Below, piece by piece: positions 1 through 8,141 of a DNA stretch of 64,000 nucleotides; the first letter of the stretch is position 1, and the number at the start of each line of letters is the position of its first letter. A program made the translations under genes and the position numbers. The stretch comes from Cognatishimia coralii (lineage in GTDB: Bacteria; Pseudomonadota; Alphaproteobacteria; Rhodobacterales; Rhodobacteraceae). The stretch lies in the NCBI RefSeq assembly GCF_037478305.1, contig NZ_JBBGAZ010000006.1:62001-126000 (forward strand), read 5' to 3'. The notes under the pieces are model-generated. The model saw nothing but the letters and a program-made list of their open reading frames with translations. It was not told the DNA's origin and did no database searches.

Positions 1-1
1 T

Positions 2-373
2 GCCTTCGCGATCCATATCGCCGAGATCCCAATGCCGCGCAAATCCGGCGCGACGCGTCCGGCGTTCAGCGTCAGCGATCTGCAGGCGGTCGAGCGTGAC
101 TTTGCCTTTGTGGTCGACAGCTCTGTCGAAGCGATCAATCTGGTGAACGCCGCGGGTGGTGCCGACAAAGAGCTGATCGATTCCGTGCGGGTCTTTGACG
201 AATTCACTGGCGAAAAGGCCGAAGCGCAGATGGGCGAAGGCAAGAAATCCATCGCTGTGACCGTACGCCTTCAGCCGTCTGAAGCGACCTTGAAAGAAAA
301 AGACATCGAGGCAGTCTCTGCCAAGATCGTCGCCAAGGTCGAGAAAGCCACAGGCGGAACGCTGCGCGGCTAA
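2..373 (+). CDS. pheT: Phenylalanine-tRNA ligase beta subunit, C-terminal end (partial)
   Basis: The reading frame is open from base 2, so the gene enters from the left edge and only about the last 123 residues are present. They form the end of the beta subunit: the B8 (FDX-ACB, anticodon-binding) domain, recognisable from AVERDFAFVVD, the VRVFDEFTG strand and KKSIAVTVRLQPSEATLKEKD. PheT pairs with PheS to charge tRNA-Phe in the cytoplasm. The stop codon overlaps the stop of the convergent acetyltransferase gene by a few bases. Identification is firm for the domain and nearly as firm for the whole protein; the catalytic-like core lies outside the window. Confidence 0.93.
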   Translation, partial: AFAIHIAEIPMPRKSGATRPAFSVSDLQAVERDFAFVVDSSVEAINLVNAAGGADKELIDSVRVFDEFTGEKAEAQMGEGKKSIAVTVRLQPSEATLKEKDIEAVSAKIVAKVEKATGGTLRG

Positions 374-870
374 GGTTTTGGATCGAAGGCCGGCGCGAAT
401 GTCAGCTGGCCTTCGGGATCCTGTCCTGACAAGGTTTTGAATTGCACGACCTCTGGCGGCACCTCGCCATAGGTCAGCCGCTTGTTGCAGCGAAATCCGA
501 GTTTCGAGTAAAGCGCAGGATCGCCGATCAGCGCGCAGCCGGATGCACCTCTCTGTTCAAGGATGCTTAAACCGGCGTCCACCAATTTACGCCCGATGCC
601 CTGGCGTTGCCGTTCAGGCGCAACTGAGATCGGGCCAAGACCGAACCAGCCGCAGTCTATGTCGTTGATCCGCACGGGTGAAAAGGCCACGTGACCGACA
701 ATCGTTCCCTCGTCTTCTGCAACCAAAGACAGGGTCAAATCGCCGTCAGACCGCAGGGCGTTCAGAAAACGCCCTTCCGAGCCGTCGCTGTAGGGCATTT
801 GTGAAAATGCGCGTTGCGTGAGGGTAAAGAGTATTTCGGCATCTTCTGATGCTTCGGGCCGAATGATCAT
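370..870 (-). CDS. GNAT family N-acetyltransferase
   Basis: A 166-residue protein with the GNAT fold. The acetyl-CoA pyrophosphate-binding motif is visible as VAPERQRQGIGRKLVDAG near residues 83-100, followed by ALIGDPALYSKLGF, which is typical of the YhbS-like subgroup. The substrate cannot be told from sequence; the family acetylates small amines or protein N-termini. The ATG start overlaps the stop of the upstream LysR gene in an ATGA arrangement, so the two are probably translationally coupled. That suggests the LysR protein and the acetyltransferase work together. Its 3' end meets pheT tail to tail. Confidence 0.85.
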   Translation of the reverse strand: MIIRPEASEDAEILFTLTQRAFSQMPYSDGSEGRFLNALRSDGDLTLSLVAEDEGTIVGHVAFSPVRINDIDCGWFGLGPISVAPERQRQGIGRKLVDAGLSILEQRGASGCALIGDPALYSKLGFRCNKRLTYGEVPPEVVQFKTLSGQDPEGQLTFAPAFDPKP

Positions 871-1772
871 GGGTTCCCCCGATACGTTCGTTTCAGATAG
901 TCCGACAACATATCAAACACCAAACGGATTCGGCGGCTGGTGTGGAGCTCTTGGTGCGTAGCCAACCATACCGGATATTTCAGCAGCTCCTCTTGCGTCA
1001 CAAGGCGCCGCATGAAAGGCAATCTCTGTGCAACAAGATCATCCATGATGCTCAGGCCAAAGCCTTCGAGCGCGTATTGCCATGCGACGAGGCCATTTTC
1101 CGACCCGATGTGGAAATTGTCATCGGTGATATGGATGTCGAGATCTTTCAGATACTGCAGCATGACGGCAGTGTCGCCGTAGGAAATGAATCGGTGATCC
1201 TTTAGGTCTTCGCGCGTCGTCGGCGTGCCGTATCTCTGCAAATAACTGTCCGCGGCATAAAGCGAGGCATTGGCCTCGACCACCAGTTTCGCAATGAGGT
1301 CAGGTTGCTCGGGACGGACATGGCGAATGGCGATATCAGCCTCGCGGCGCAAGAGGTCGCGGATGTCATTGGCCGCAATCACATCGATTTTCAGGTTGGG
1401 CGCGGTGTCTTCTAACTCGCGCAGGAACTGGGGCAGGATATAGGCGGACATCATGTCAGAGGCCGTAATCCTGACCTCGCCCTCAATGGATTGGGACTGA
1501 CCCGACGCGGTGAGGGCGAAAAGGTTCGCGGCCTCTCCCATTTGTTTCGTGTGATCGAGTAGCTCGACTCCGGCTGAAGTGAGCTCCAGCGTTCTGCCGA
1601 CCCGCTCAAATAGTAGGATGCCGAGATCCTCCTCAAGGGCAGCGACCTGGCGGCTGAGCGTCGGTTGGGTCAGGCCAAGCTGTCGCGCGGCAGCGGACAG
1701 CGAGCCCGTTTCCGCAGTCGCCAGAAAGGCGCGGATGTGGTTCCAGTCGGGGGTTTTGGGCGCGTTACTCAT
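867..1772 (-). CDS. LysR family transcriptional regulator
   Basis: This 301-residue protein has an N-terminal winged helix-turn-helix (SLSAAARQLGLTQPTLSRQVAALE, about residues 24-47), the LysR linker, and a periplasmic-binding-like effector domain (EGEVRITASDMMSAYILPQFL onward, including EADIAIRHVRP). I chose the ATG at 1772 (MSNAPKTPDW); the frame is open further upstream, but that extension is not LysR-like. It is divergent from the methyltransferase gene at 1871, with a 98-base gap that must carry both promoters. It overlaps the downstream acetyltransferase by four bases. The effector and target are unknown. Confidence 0.88.
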   Translation of the reverse strand: MSNAPKTPDWNHIRAFLATAETGSLSAAARQLGLTQPTLSRQVAALEEDLGILLFERVGRTLELTSAGVELLDHTKQMGEAANLFALTASGQSQSIEGEVRITASDMMSAYILPQFLRELEDTAPNLKIDVIAANDIRDLLRREADIAIRHVRPEQPDLIAKLVVEANASLYAADSYLQRYGTPTTREDLKDHRFISYGDTAVMLQYLKDLDIHITDDNFHIGSENGLVAWQYALEGFGLSIMDDLVAQRLPFMRRLVTQEELLKYPVWLATHQELHTSRRIRLVFDMLSDYLKRTYRGNP

Positions 1773-1870
1773 GCGTTTATGTATATATTTCTTGCGAAAT
1801 TGGGCAATTCTATTCGCAGTCGTTGCGTGTATTTTCCAGAGCAAGACGAGTTTTTAGAGAGTGACGAGAT

Positions 1871-2509
1871 ATGGCAATGGCAGATGCAGCCCAGTTCTGG
1901 AACAAGATCGCGCCGAAATACGCGCGTGATCCGATCAAGGATATGGAGTCCTATGAGATAACGCTGAATAAGACGCGCGGCTATCTGCGCTCCGATCATG
2001 CTGTGCTTGAGATTGGGGCGGGAACCGGGTCTACGGCCTTGTTGCTAGCAGGGGAGTGTGCTCATATCAATGCTACTGACCTGTCCGAAAAGATGCTTGA
2101 AGTGGGCCGCGAGCGGGCTTGGAATGACGGCGTTGGCAATATTTCTTTTGAGGTCCGCAGTGCCGAAGATATGCCTGATGGGCCGTATGATGTGGTGCTT
2201 GCGCATAACATCCTGCATCTGGTCGAAGATTTGCCTTCGGTTCTGGCGCGGGCGCACGCCGTGCTGAAGCCCGGCGGTGTTCTGGTGTCCAAAACCTTTG
2301 TGAAACCCATGTCTGGTCTGCATTTGGAATATCGCGTGATGAAACTCGCGCTTCCGATCATGCAGTTTTTTGGCAAAGCTCCCTTTGTGGCGTTTCACAC
2401 ACGCGCGGCTTTTGAGGCGGCCTTTGCAGACGCCGGATTTGAGATCGTTGAAAGCGGGCATTTCCCCGCAGGCCAAGAGCGACTTTATACTGTGGCGCGA
2501 AAGACCTAG
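1871..2509 (+). CDS. Class I SAM-dependent methyltransferase
   Basis: A 212-residue Rossmann-type methyltransferase. Motif I is VLEIGAGTGSTALLLA (about residues 45-60), followed by ATDLSEKMLEVGRERA (motif II region) and YDVVLAHNILHLVEDLPSVLARAHAVLKPGGVLVSKTF (motifs IV to VI). This is the methyltransf_11/25 type, acting on small molecules or lipids; the substrate is not predictable. Two in-frame ATGs lie at the start (MAMADAAQFW). The first is annotated, and the second, six bases on, is equally possible. It is divergent from the LysR gene, which is a candidate regulator. Confidence 0.85.
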   Translation: MAMADAAQFWNKIAPKYARDPIKDMESYEITLNKTRGYLRSDHAVLEIGAGTGSTALLLAGECAHINATDLSEKMLEVGRERAWNDGVGNISFEVRSAEDMPDGPYDVVLAHNILHLVEDLPSVLARAHAVLKPGGVLVSKTFVKPMSGLHLEYRVMKLALPIMQFFGKAPFVAFHTRAAFEAAFADAGFEIVESGHFPAGQERLYTVARKT

Positions 2510-2577
2510 TGCGCCGGAACGGTGGACATTTCCTAATGGCCGCGCATAGTGCGGCGCAGGAAATGCGGAGAGAGCAC

Positions 2578-3027
2578 ATGGCACTGAACGTTTATCTGTC
2601 AGGAGAGATCCACACCGATTGGCGCGAGCAGATCATTGAAGGCGCAGCTGGGCTGGATGTCAGCTTCAACAGCCCCGTGACAGACCATGCGGCCAGCGAT
2701 GACTGTGGCGTTCGCATCTTGGGCGCTGAGGATCAAAAATTCTGGCACGATCACAAAGGGGCCAAGCTGAACGCGATCCGCACCCGCAAGGGGATCGAGG
2801 ATGCGGATGTGGTCGTCGTGCGCTTTGGCGACAAGTACAAACAGTGGAACGCTGCCTTTGATGCAGGGTACGCTGCGGCGCTGGCTAAGTCGCTGATCGT
2901 TCTTCATGGCCCGGATCATCAGCACGCGCTGAAAGAAGTGGATGCGGCGGCTTTGGCCGTGGCAGAGGAGCCCGCCCAGGTGGTTCAGATGCTGGCCTAC
3001 GTTTTGAACGGTGTTCTTCCGTCCTAA
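2578..3027 (+). CDS. YtoQ family protein
   Basis: This is a 149-residue cytoplasmic protein related to the YtoQ family, which has a nucleoside 2-deoxyribosyltransferase-like fold. Typical stretches are MALNVYLSGEIHTDWR at the N-terminus, GAKLNAIRTRKGIEDADVVVVRFGDKYKQWNAAFDAGYA in the middle, and LIVLHGPDHQHALKEVD. The biochemical role of the family is not established. The ATG at 2578 is preceded by a purine-rich ribosome site (GCGGAGAGAG); an upstream in-frame ATG at 2509 overlaps the methyltransferase stop but lacks family similarity. It may share a transcript with the methyltransferase. Confidence 0.8.
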   Translation: MALNVYLSGEIHTDWREQIIEGAAGLDVSFNSPVTDHAASDDCGVRILGAEDQKFWHDHKGAKLNAIRTRKGIEDADVVVVRFGDKYKQWNAAFDAGYAAALAKSLIVLHGPDHQHALKEVDAAALAVAEEPAQVVQMLAYVLNGVLPS

Positions 3028-3055
3028 ACGTCGCGCAGGCTGTGCAGGGCTAGCC

Positions 3056-3077
3056 TGAGTATTTTTGGCAAGATGAA
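3056..3077 (+). repeat. Dispersed intergenic repeat, copy 1
   Basis: This copy contains GAGTATTTTTGGCAAGATGA, the best match to the consensus of a short repeat seen six times in the window. It lies between the convergent ytoQ and DUF1992 genes, 28 bases after the ytoQ stop. Confidence 0.65.
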
Positions 3078-3081
3078 CGTC

Positions 3082-3402
3082 TTAAGGTTTTAAAAACCTG
3101 CGCCGTGCGTCCTGTTCGATCGCGAGGTGCATGTCCAGCTCCGCCAATTTCGCCATCGCGGCTTTGCGTTCAGCGGGATCGGACAGGCTTGCTAGGTACT
3201 TCGCCTGAGCGTCGCGTTCCGCTTTCAGGGTAAATTCGCGTGGAACAGCGCCAGCTTCCGCCATGATGCGAAAGCCCGCTGTCTCCGCGGCATCGCCGTA
3301 ACCGGCATGCGGCAGTGGTTCACCTTCCCCTTTTAGGCCAGTCAGCTGGCCTTCGGCTTTGGCCTTGAGGATTTGACGTTCTGCGAGGTCTTTGAAGCGC
3401 AT
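3082..3402 (-). CDS. DUF1992 (DnaJ-homologue subfamily C28-like) protein
   Basis: A 106-residue protein matching DUF1992. It begins with an amphipathic helix (MRFKDLAERQILKAKAEGQLTGL), followed by KGEGEPLPHAGYGDAAETAGFRIMAEAGAVPREFTLKAE and a basic C-terminal helix. In eukaryotes the family is annotated as DNAJC28-related; bacterial members have no firmly assigned function. The ATG at 3402 has a good AAGGGG ribosome site five bases upstream, better than the GTG six bases earlier. It converges on ytoQ, with a dispersed repeat copy between the two. Confidence 0.75.
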   Translation of the reverse strand: MRFKDLAERQILKAKAEGQLTGLKGEGEPLPHAGYGDAAETAGFRIMAEAGAVPREFTLKAERDAQAKYLASLSDPAERKAAMAKLAELDMHLAIEQDARRRFLKP

Positions 3403-3459
3403 GTTCACCCCTTTTCGTCTGACCCCAATATAGGGTCAGACAGGGGTTTTCCAAAGGGG

Positions 3460-4161
3460 TTACCCTTGTGGGTTCGGGATCGTGCGTCCCTTTTGAACCG
3501 CCGGACGGGCCAGGAAACGCTCCAGATAGGCGTTTACATTTGGCAGTTCATCCCAGCCGACCAGGTCTTTGGCTTGATAAAAGTCCAGCGCAGCAAGCCA
3601 TGGCGCGATGGCGATGTCGGCGATGGAATATTCACCGGCGATCCAGTCTTTGTCCGCGAGTTCTTTTTCCAAAACCGCTAGTAGACGCTTGGCTTCACTG
3701 ACATAGCGCTCGCGTGGGCGTGGGTCTTCGATTTCGGACCCAGCGAATTTCACGAAGAAGCCCATCTGGCCAAACATCGGACCCAATCCGCCCATTTGGA
3801 ACATGAGCCACTGGATGATCTTGGCTTTCTCGGAAGGGGTATTGCCAATCAGCTTGCCAGTTTTCTCAGCCAGATAAATCAAGATGGCTCCGCTTTCAAA
3901 GAGGCCCACCGGCGCGCCGTCCGGGCCATTGGGATCGATGATTGCGGGGATTTTGTTGTTCGGGTTGAGCGACAGAAACTCGGGACTTTTGACGTCCGCA
4001 TCAGACAGGGTCACAAGGTGGGGTTCATAAGCCAGACCCATCTCTTCGAGCGCAATGGAAACTTTCACGCCGTTGGGGGTTGGGAATGAAAACAGCTGCA
4101 GGACGCTTGGGTCCTTAGGAGTCCATTTTTCGGTAATTTTGAATTGAGAAAGGTCGGACAC
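3460..4161 (-). CDS. Glutathione S-transferase, nu-class-like (YghU/YfcG group)
   Basis: A 233-residue cytosolic GST. The thioredoxin-like N-terminal domain contains LQLFSFPTPNGVKVSIALEEMGLAYEPHLV, the glutathione-contacting NPNNKIPAIIDPNG and the FESGAILIYLAEKTGKL element. The helical C-terminal domain ends with WLAALDFYQAKDLVGWDELPNVNAYLERFLARPAVQKG. The family includes E. coli YfcG and YghU, which act as glutathione-dependent disulfide-bond reductases. The start is GTG, with GGAG six bases upstream. A second, longer member of the same family lies at 8767-9636, so the window holds two paralogues. Confidence 0.88.
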   Translation of the reverse strand: MSDLSQFKITEKWTPKDPSVLQLFSFPTPNGVKVSIALEEMGLAYEPHLVTLSDADVKSPEFLSLNPNNKIPAIIDPNGPDGAPVGLFESGAILIYLAEKTGKLIGNTPSEKAKIIQWLMFQMGGLGPMFGQMGFFVKFAGSEIEDPRPRERYVSEAKRLLAVLEKELADKDWIAGEYSIADIAIAPWLAALDFYQAKDLVGWDELPNVNAYLERFLARPAVQKGRTIPNPQG

Positions 4162-4307
4162 GTTTATCTCCTAGGTTGATTACGGGGAAGATAGGCAGTT
4201 TTTCCCATAATTTTAGGTGAAAAACGGTGCGTATTTGGGCAGGGTGTTGTGCATAGACGCAAGTCGTCTGTGTATAACTTAAGAAATAGCAGCAGAGGGG
4301 ACAGTTC

Positions 4308-4742
4308 ATGTTGCAGGAATTCAGAGACTTTATTGCCAAAGGTAATGTCATGGACATGGCCGTTGGGATCATCATTGGCGCGGCTTTTACGGCCATTGTG
4401 AAATCCATGGTCGGCGATTTGATCAATCCGATTATTGGCCTGTTTTTGGGCGGTGTTGATTTCACGAACTCTTACATCGTGCTTTCCGGCGAAGTGGCCG
4501 CTGGCGCGAGCCTTGAGGCCGCGCGCGAAGCAGGGGCTGCGGTCTTTGCGCATGGGGCGTTTATTATGGCGGTGATCAACTTCCTGATCATTGCTTTCGT
4601 CGTCTTTATGCTTGTGCGCTACGTGAACAAGGTCAAAGACGCGGCCTCCAAGAAGGAAGAGGAAGCGCCCGTCGAGGAGGCTCCGGCGGGACCAACCGAG
4701 CTGGATATCCTGATGGAGATTCGGGACTCGCTGAAAAAGTAA
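4308..4742 (+). CDS. mscL: Large-conductance mechanosensitive channel MscL
   Basis: This 144-residue inner-membrane protein is a pressure-release valve that opens when membrane tension rises on hypo-osmotic shock. The N-terminal amphipathic helix (MLQEFRDFIAKGNVMDMAVGIIIGAAF) runs into TM1, and TM2 follows the periplasmic loop (FIMAVINFLIIAFVVFMLVRYVNKV). The C-terminal helical bundle is acidic and ends in TELDILMEIRDSL, as in the family. A GAGGGG ribosome site precedes the ATG. It stands just upstream of an MscS-type gene, which makes a two-channel osmotic safety locus, with a strong hairpin between the two genes. Confidence 0.97.
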   Translation: MLQEFRDFIAKGNVMDMAVGIIIGAAFTAIVKSMVGDLINPIIGLFLGGVDFTNSYIVLSGEVAAGASLEAAREAGAAVFAHGAFIMAVINFLIIAFVVFMLVRYVNKVKDAASKKEEEAPVEEAPAGPTELDILMEIRDSLKK

Positions 4743-4794
4743 GGGCTTGTCGCCTTTTCATCGAAAATGTGCTGCAGTATGGCAGGCACAGCAA

Positions 4795-4817
4795 AAGGGC
4801 CGGGATCTCCGGCCCTT
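4795..4817 (+). terminator. Hairpin between mscL and mscS, likely terminator
   Basis: A perfect 9-bp stem (AAGGGCCGG / CCGGCCCTT) with a GATCT loop, followed by TAAAT rather than a long T run. It lies 52 bases after the mscL stop and 20 bases before the mscS start. It probably ends or attenuates mscL transcripts. Confidence 0.6.
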
Positions 4818-4837
4818 AAATATTGGGAGACAATATC

Positions 4838-5650
4838 GTGACTTGGGACAGCGTGATGGCTTTCGTGGGGCAGTATTCCAACATCGTAACCGATACGATT
4901 ACGGCCCTGATCGTATTGATAATTGGCTGGACAATTGCCGGCCTCGTGGCGCGCATGATCCGTCGTCGGGTCTTCGCGAGCGAGACGCTTGATGACACCA
5001 TCGGCAGTTTTGCAGCGTCGATTGCACGCTGGATCATTTTGTTGATCACAGGCATCGCGATCATGGGGCTGTTTGGTATTCAGGCGACCAGTCTCGTGGC
5101 CATCATGGGTGCCGCGACTTTGGCGATTGGTTTGGCACTGCAAGGCACGCTGAATGATCTGGCCGCTGGGTTCATGCTGATTATCTTCCGCCCCTATAAG
5201 ATCGGCCAATATGTCGAGGTCGGTGGAACTGCGGGGACGGTGAAGGACATCAACCTCTTTGTCACTGAACTGGCGACGCCGGATAATGTGCAGATCATCG
5301 TTCCCAATGGTCAGGCCTGGGGCTCTGTCATTACCAACTATTCCCACCACACGACCCGCCGGATCGATCTGCTGTTTGGCATTGACTACAATGACGATGC
5401 TGACAAGGCGATGGCGATCATTCTGCGTGTTGCCGAGGAAGACGGTCGCATTCTGAAAAGCCCTGAGCCTTGGGTGAAAGTCACGGACCTTGGAGCAAGT
5501 TCCGTGGATATCACAGCGCGGCTGTGGTGTTCGGCTGATGACTATTGGAACGCGAAATTCGAATTGACCAAGGCGATGAAAGAAGCCTTTGACGCCGAAG
5601 GTATCTCGATCCCATATCCGCATGTGGTGCAAATTCGCCGCGAAGGATAA
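4838..5650 (+). CDS. mscS: Small-conductance mechanosensitive channel (MscS family)
   Basis: This 270-residue protein has the MscS architecture: three N-terminal membrane helices (about residues 15-35, 58-78 and 80-105), the pore-lining TM3 (LVAIMGAATLAIGLALQGTLNDLAAGFMLII), then the beta domain (YVEVGGTAGTVKDINLFVTELATPDNVQIIVPNGQAWGSVITNYS) and the cytoplasmic alpha/beta domain. I chose the GTG at 4838 because GGGAG lies eight bases upstream; a TTG at 4823 is also open but overlaps that site. It acts with mscL in release of osmolytes. A strong terminator follows the gene. Confidence 0.93.
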   Translation: MTWDSVMAFVGQYSNIVTDTITALIVLIIGWTIAGLVARMIRRRVFASETLDDTIGSFAASIARWIILLITGIAIMGLFGIQATSLVAIMGAATLAIGLALQGTLNDLAAGFMLIIFRPYKIGQYVEVGGTAGTVKDINLFVTELATPDNVQIIVPNGQAWGSVITNYSHHTTRRIDLLFGIDYNDDADKAMAIILRVAEEDGRILKSPEPWVKVTDLGASSVDITARLWCSADDYWNAKFELTKAMKEAFDAEGISIPYPHVVQIRREG

Positions 5651-5654
5651 TTGG

Positions 5655-5679
5655 AAGGGGCCGTTGAGGCCCCTTTTTT
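5655..5679 (+). terminator. Rho-independent terminator after mscS
   Basis: An 8-bp perfect stem (AAGGGGCC / GGCCCCTT) with a five-base loop, followed by a run of Ts starting within the stem. It begins four bases after the mscS stop and abuts the stop of the convergent DUF1330 gene. Confidence 0.88.
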
Positions 5680-5959
5680 ACATCAGAATAATGTTGGATG
5701 TGCCGGCGCCTTGGCGCAGGGCGTGGGTGCTCGCGAGTTCCGGGTCATTGATCCAGCCAAGCGCGTGGTCACGGTCTGGGAAGGTTAGGATCACAGTCAC
5801 ATCCGGGGCCGATGTGTCGCCCTCGATGATTTGAGCCTCTTGAGAAACCGCTAGCGGTTCGGCTTTGTATTTCGCCAAAGCCGCGCCTGCTTTTTCACGG
5901 TAAGAGGCGAGGGTCTCTGGGTCTTTGATTGAAAGTGTAACGATGGCGTGGGCAGTCAT
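5678..5959 (-). CDS. DUF1330 domain-containing protein
   Basis: A 93-residue protein of the DUF1330 dimeric ferredoxin-like family: AHAIVTLSIKDPETLASYREKAGAAL, then VTVILTFPDRDHALGWINDPEL. The biochemical role of the family is unknown. The chosen ATG at 5959 has a clear AGGAG ribosome site eight to twelve bases upstream; the longer frame to 6025 lacks family similarity. The gene is divergent from the LysR gene at 6060, and the 100-base gap holds a doubled ATGCGCAT palindrome. It is therefore a plausible target of that LysR regulator. Confidence 0.82.
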   Translation of the reverse strand: MTAHAIVTLSIKDPETLASYREKAGAALAKYKAEPLAVSQEAQIIEGDTSAPDVTVILTFPDRDHALGWINDPELASTHALRQGAGTSNIILM

Positions 5960-6027
5960 GGTTTGGCTCCTGTGTTTTGAACTGGTTGAGACATAGCGTG
6001 CCAAGGGGTGATCAAAAACGATCATTG

Positions 6028-6046
6028 ATGCGCATCATATGCGCAT
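6028..6046. promoter_or_regulatory. Doubled ATGCGCAT palindrome, candidate operator
   Basis: Two exact copies of the self-complementary octamer ATGCGCAT start at 6028 and 6039, spaced 11 bases start to start, close to one helical turn. They lie in the divergent DUF1330/LysR promoter region. Autoregulation by the LysR protein is inferred. Confidence 0.5.
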
Positions 6047-6059
6047 ATATTATCAGGCC

Positions 6060-6935
6060 ATGTTGGATTGGAATGACCTTCGCTTTGTTCTGGAAACCGC
6101 GAGAAATGGCGGCACCAGCGGAGCTGCGCGGGTCTTAGGGGTAAACCACGCCACTGTTGCGCGGCGTATTACGGCGGCCGAAGAGGCGCTGGGCGAAAGG
6201 CTGTTTGACCGCTTGCCCAGCGGCTATGTGCCAACAGAGGCAGGTCGAGAAGCTGTGCGAACAGCCGAGGCTATGGAGCGGCTCGACTCGGAACTGGATC
6301 TGAAAATCGCGGCACGGGATGACCGGATCAAAGGTCGGCTGCGAGTGACGGCGCCGCAGTTGTTTATTCAACGCGTATTGGGCGGCATTTTGGCCGAGTT
6401 CACCGAGGCCTATCCCGAGGTGGATCTAGAGTTGGTCGCGACCAATGACACTCTGAACCTCGCGCAGCGCGAGGCGGATGTCGCGATCCGCTTTTCCAAG
6501 GATCCTCCCGAGACTTTGGTGGGGCGCAGGTTCATCGACCAAAAAGGCGCGGTCTATGCGACGCCTGAGTTGATTGCCGGAGATCCGGGCGGCGAAGCGC
6601 CCCTAGACTGGGTCAAGTTTGCCCACTGGCCGGGGCCTCCAGCCGAGATCAAAGCCGTGCGCCCGAATTTGCGGGTGCGGTTGACGGTGGACGACATGGC
6701 TGCGGCGATCGGGGCCGTGCGGGCCGGGATCGGAGCGACGCGGATGGCGTGTTTTCTGGGGGATACGGATCCGGCCTTGGTGCGGGTGCCGGGGATGCCT
6801 CGGTTTGACTATTTACCGCTTTGGCTTTTGACCCATGCAGATCTGCGTCATGTGCCGCGGATCAGGACATTCATGGATTTCACCGCAGCTCGCTTGGGCA
6901 AGCTGCGGCCGGTGTTTGAAGGCGCCGCGCCTTAG
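6060..6935 (+). CDS. LysR family transcriptional regulator
   Basis: A 291-residue LysR-type regulator. The winged helix-turn-helix is at the N-terminus (GGTSGAARVLGVNHATVARRITAAEEALGERLFDR, about residues 15-50). The effector domain begins near GRLRVTAPQLFIQRVLGG and contains the family motif QREADVAIRFSKDPP. I start it at 6060 (MLDWNDLRF), the usual N-terminus in this subgroup; an upstream in-frame ATG at 6039 overlaps the operator-like palindrome. It is divergent from the DUF1330 gene and its 3' end overlaps ald by four bases. The inducer is unknown. Confidence 0.87.
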   Translation: MLDWNDLRFVLETARNGGTSGAARVLGVNHATVARRITAAEEALGERLFDRLPSGYVPTEAGREAVRTAEAMERLDSELDLKIAARDDRIKGRLRVTAPQLFIQRVLGGILAEFTEAYPEVDLELVATNDTLNLAQREADVAIRFSKDPPETLVGRRFIDQKGAVYATPELIAGDPGGEAPLDWVKFAHWPGPPAEIKAVRPNLRVRLTVDDMAAAIGAVRAGIGATRMACFLGDTDPALVRVPGMPRFDYLPLWLLTHADLRHVPRIRTFMDFTAARLGKLRPVFEGAAP

Positions 6936-8053
6936 GCTGCTTTCAGCGCCAGTTGCGGCGACAGCACGTCGATACCAAGCGCCTTGCCAACTGCAAAATA
7001 GGTCAGCTTTCCGGCGTGGACGTTGAGGCCGTTCAGCAAATGCGGATCGTCGTCACAGGCTTGCTTCCAGCCTTTGTCTGCCAGGTTCAGCAAGAACGGC
7101 AATGTCGCGTTGCCCAGAGCCTGTGTCGACGTACGTGCAACGGCCCCCGGCATGTTTGCCACACAGTAGTGCATGATGCCGTCGACCTCATAGATTGGAT
7201 CGGCATGTGTGGTGGCGCGCGAGGTCTCGAAACAACCGCCCTGATCGATGGCAACATCCACCAAGGCCGCGCCCGGTTTCATGTCAGACAGCTGCGCGCG
7301 GGATACGAGCTTGGGGGCCGCCGCGCCGGGGATCAGAACCGCTCCGATCACCATGTCGGCGGTATTGACCAATTCTGCGGTCGCACCTGCGGTTGAATAT
7401 TGGTTCTTGAAGACATTGCCGAAGACGTCATCGAGGTACTTCAGACGGTTAAGGCTGCGGTCCAAGACGGTCACATCTGCGCCCATGCCCGCCGCGATGC
7501 GCGCAGCGTGGGTGCCGACGACACCGCCGCCGATAACGACGACCTTGGCCGGCGCAACGCCCGGGACACCACCCATCAGAACACCACGCCCGCCATTGGC
7601 CTTCTGCAGGGTCCATGCGCCGACCTGTGGCGCCAAGCGGCCCGCGACCTCGGACATAGGCGCAAGGAGAGGCAGACCTCCGTTCGCGTCCGTCACGGTC
7701 TCATAAGCGATGGCCGTGCAGCCGCTGTCTAGAAGGTCGCGGGTTTGGTCTGGATCGGGGGCGAGGTGCAGGTAGGTGAACAAAAGCTGGCCTTCGCGCA
7801 GCATCTTGCGTTCGACCGCCTGAGGCTCTTTGACTTTGACGATCATATCGGCGGTGGCAAAGATTTCTTCGGCGGTATCAAGCAGAGTAGCACCGGCGGC
7901 TTCATAGTCCGCATCCGTAAATCCAGCACCAGCGCCTGCGCCTTTCTGGATAACAACCGAGTGGCCATGATTGACCGCCTCGCGCGCGGCATCCGGCGTC
8001 ATGCCGACGCGAAATTCCTGTGGTTTGATCTCTGTTGGGCACCCGATTTTCAT
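6932..8053 (-). CDS. ald: Alanine dehydrogenase
   Basis: This 373-residue enzyme catalyses NAD-dependent reversible oxidative deamination of L-alanine to pyruvate and ammonia. The start MKIGCPTEIKPQEFRVG is typical. The catalytic lysine and histidine are visible as K75 in VKVKEP and H96 in LFTYLHLAPD, and the NAD-binding glycine motif as VVVIGGGVVG near residues 172-180. Family length is about 370. The open frame extends upstream to 8302 but overlaps the divergent Lrp-type gene, so the ATG at 8053 is used. The neighbouring Lrp/AsnC gene is the expected regulator, as in the known AldR-ald and Lrp-ald pairs. Confidence 0.96.
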   Translation of the reverse strand: MKIGCPTEIKPQEFRVGMTPDAAREAVNHGHSVVIQKGAGAGAGFTDADYEAAGATLLDTAEEIFATADMIVKVKEPQAVERKMLREGQLLFTYLHLAPDPDQTRDLLDSGCTAIAYETVTDANGGLPLLAPMSEVAGRLAPQVGAWTLQKANGGRGVLMGGVPGVAPAKVVVIGGGVVGTHAARIAAGMGADVTVLDRSLNRLKYLDDVFGNVFKNQYSTAGATAELVNTADMVIGAVLIPGAAAPKLVSRAQLSDMKPGAALVDVAIDQGGCFETSRATTHADPIYEVDGIMHYCVANMPGAVARTSTQALGNATLPFLLNLADKGWKQACDDDPHLLNGLNVHAGKLTYFAVGKALGIDVLSPQLALKAA

Positions 8054-8141
8054 GAGCTTGTCCTTAGGTTTGCGTTTCCTAAGTCTGACCGCTAAACAAG
8101 GCGAAAGTGCTGCTTTTTTAGGCAGAATAAAAACATGCATA

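Noticed and set aside
4619..5632. Long antisense open frame (337 codons) opposite mscL/mscS
   Set aside because: It is a shadow of the GC-rich codon pattern; it has no family similarity, and mscL and mscS are certain.
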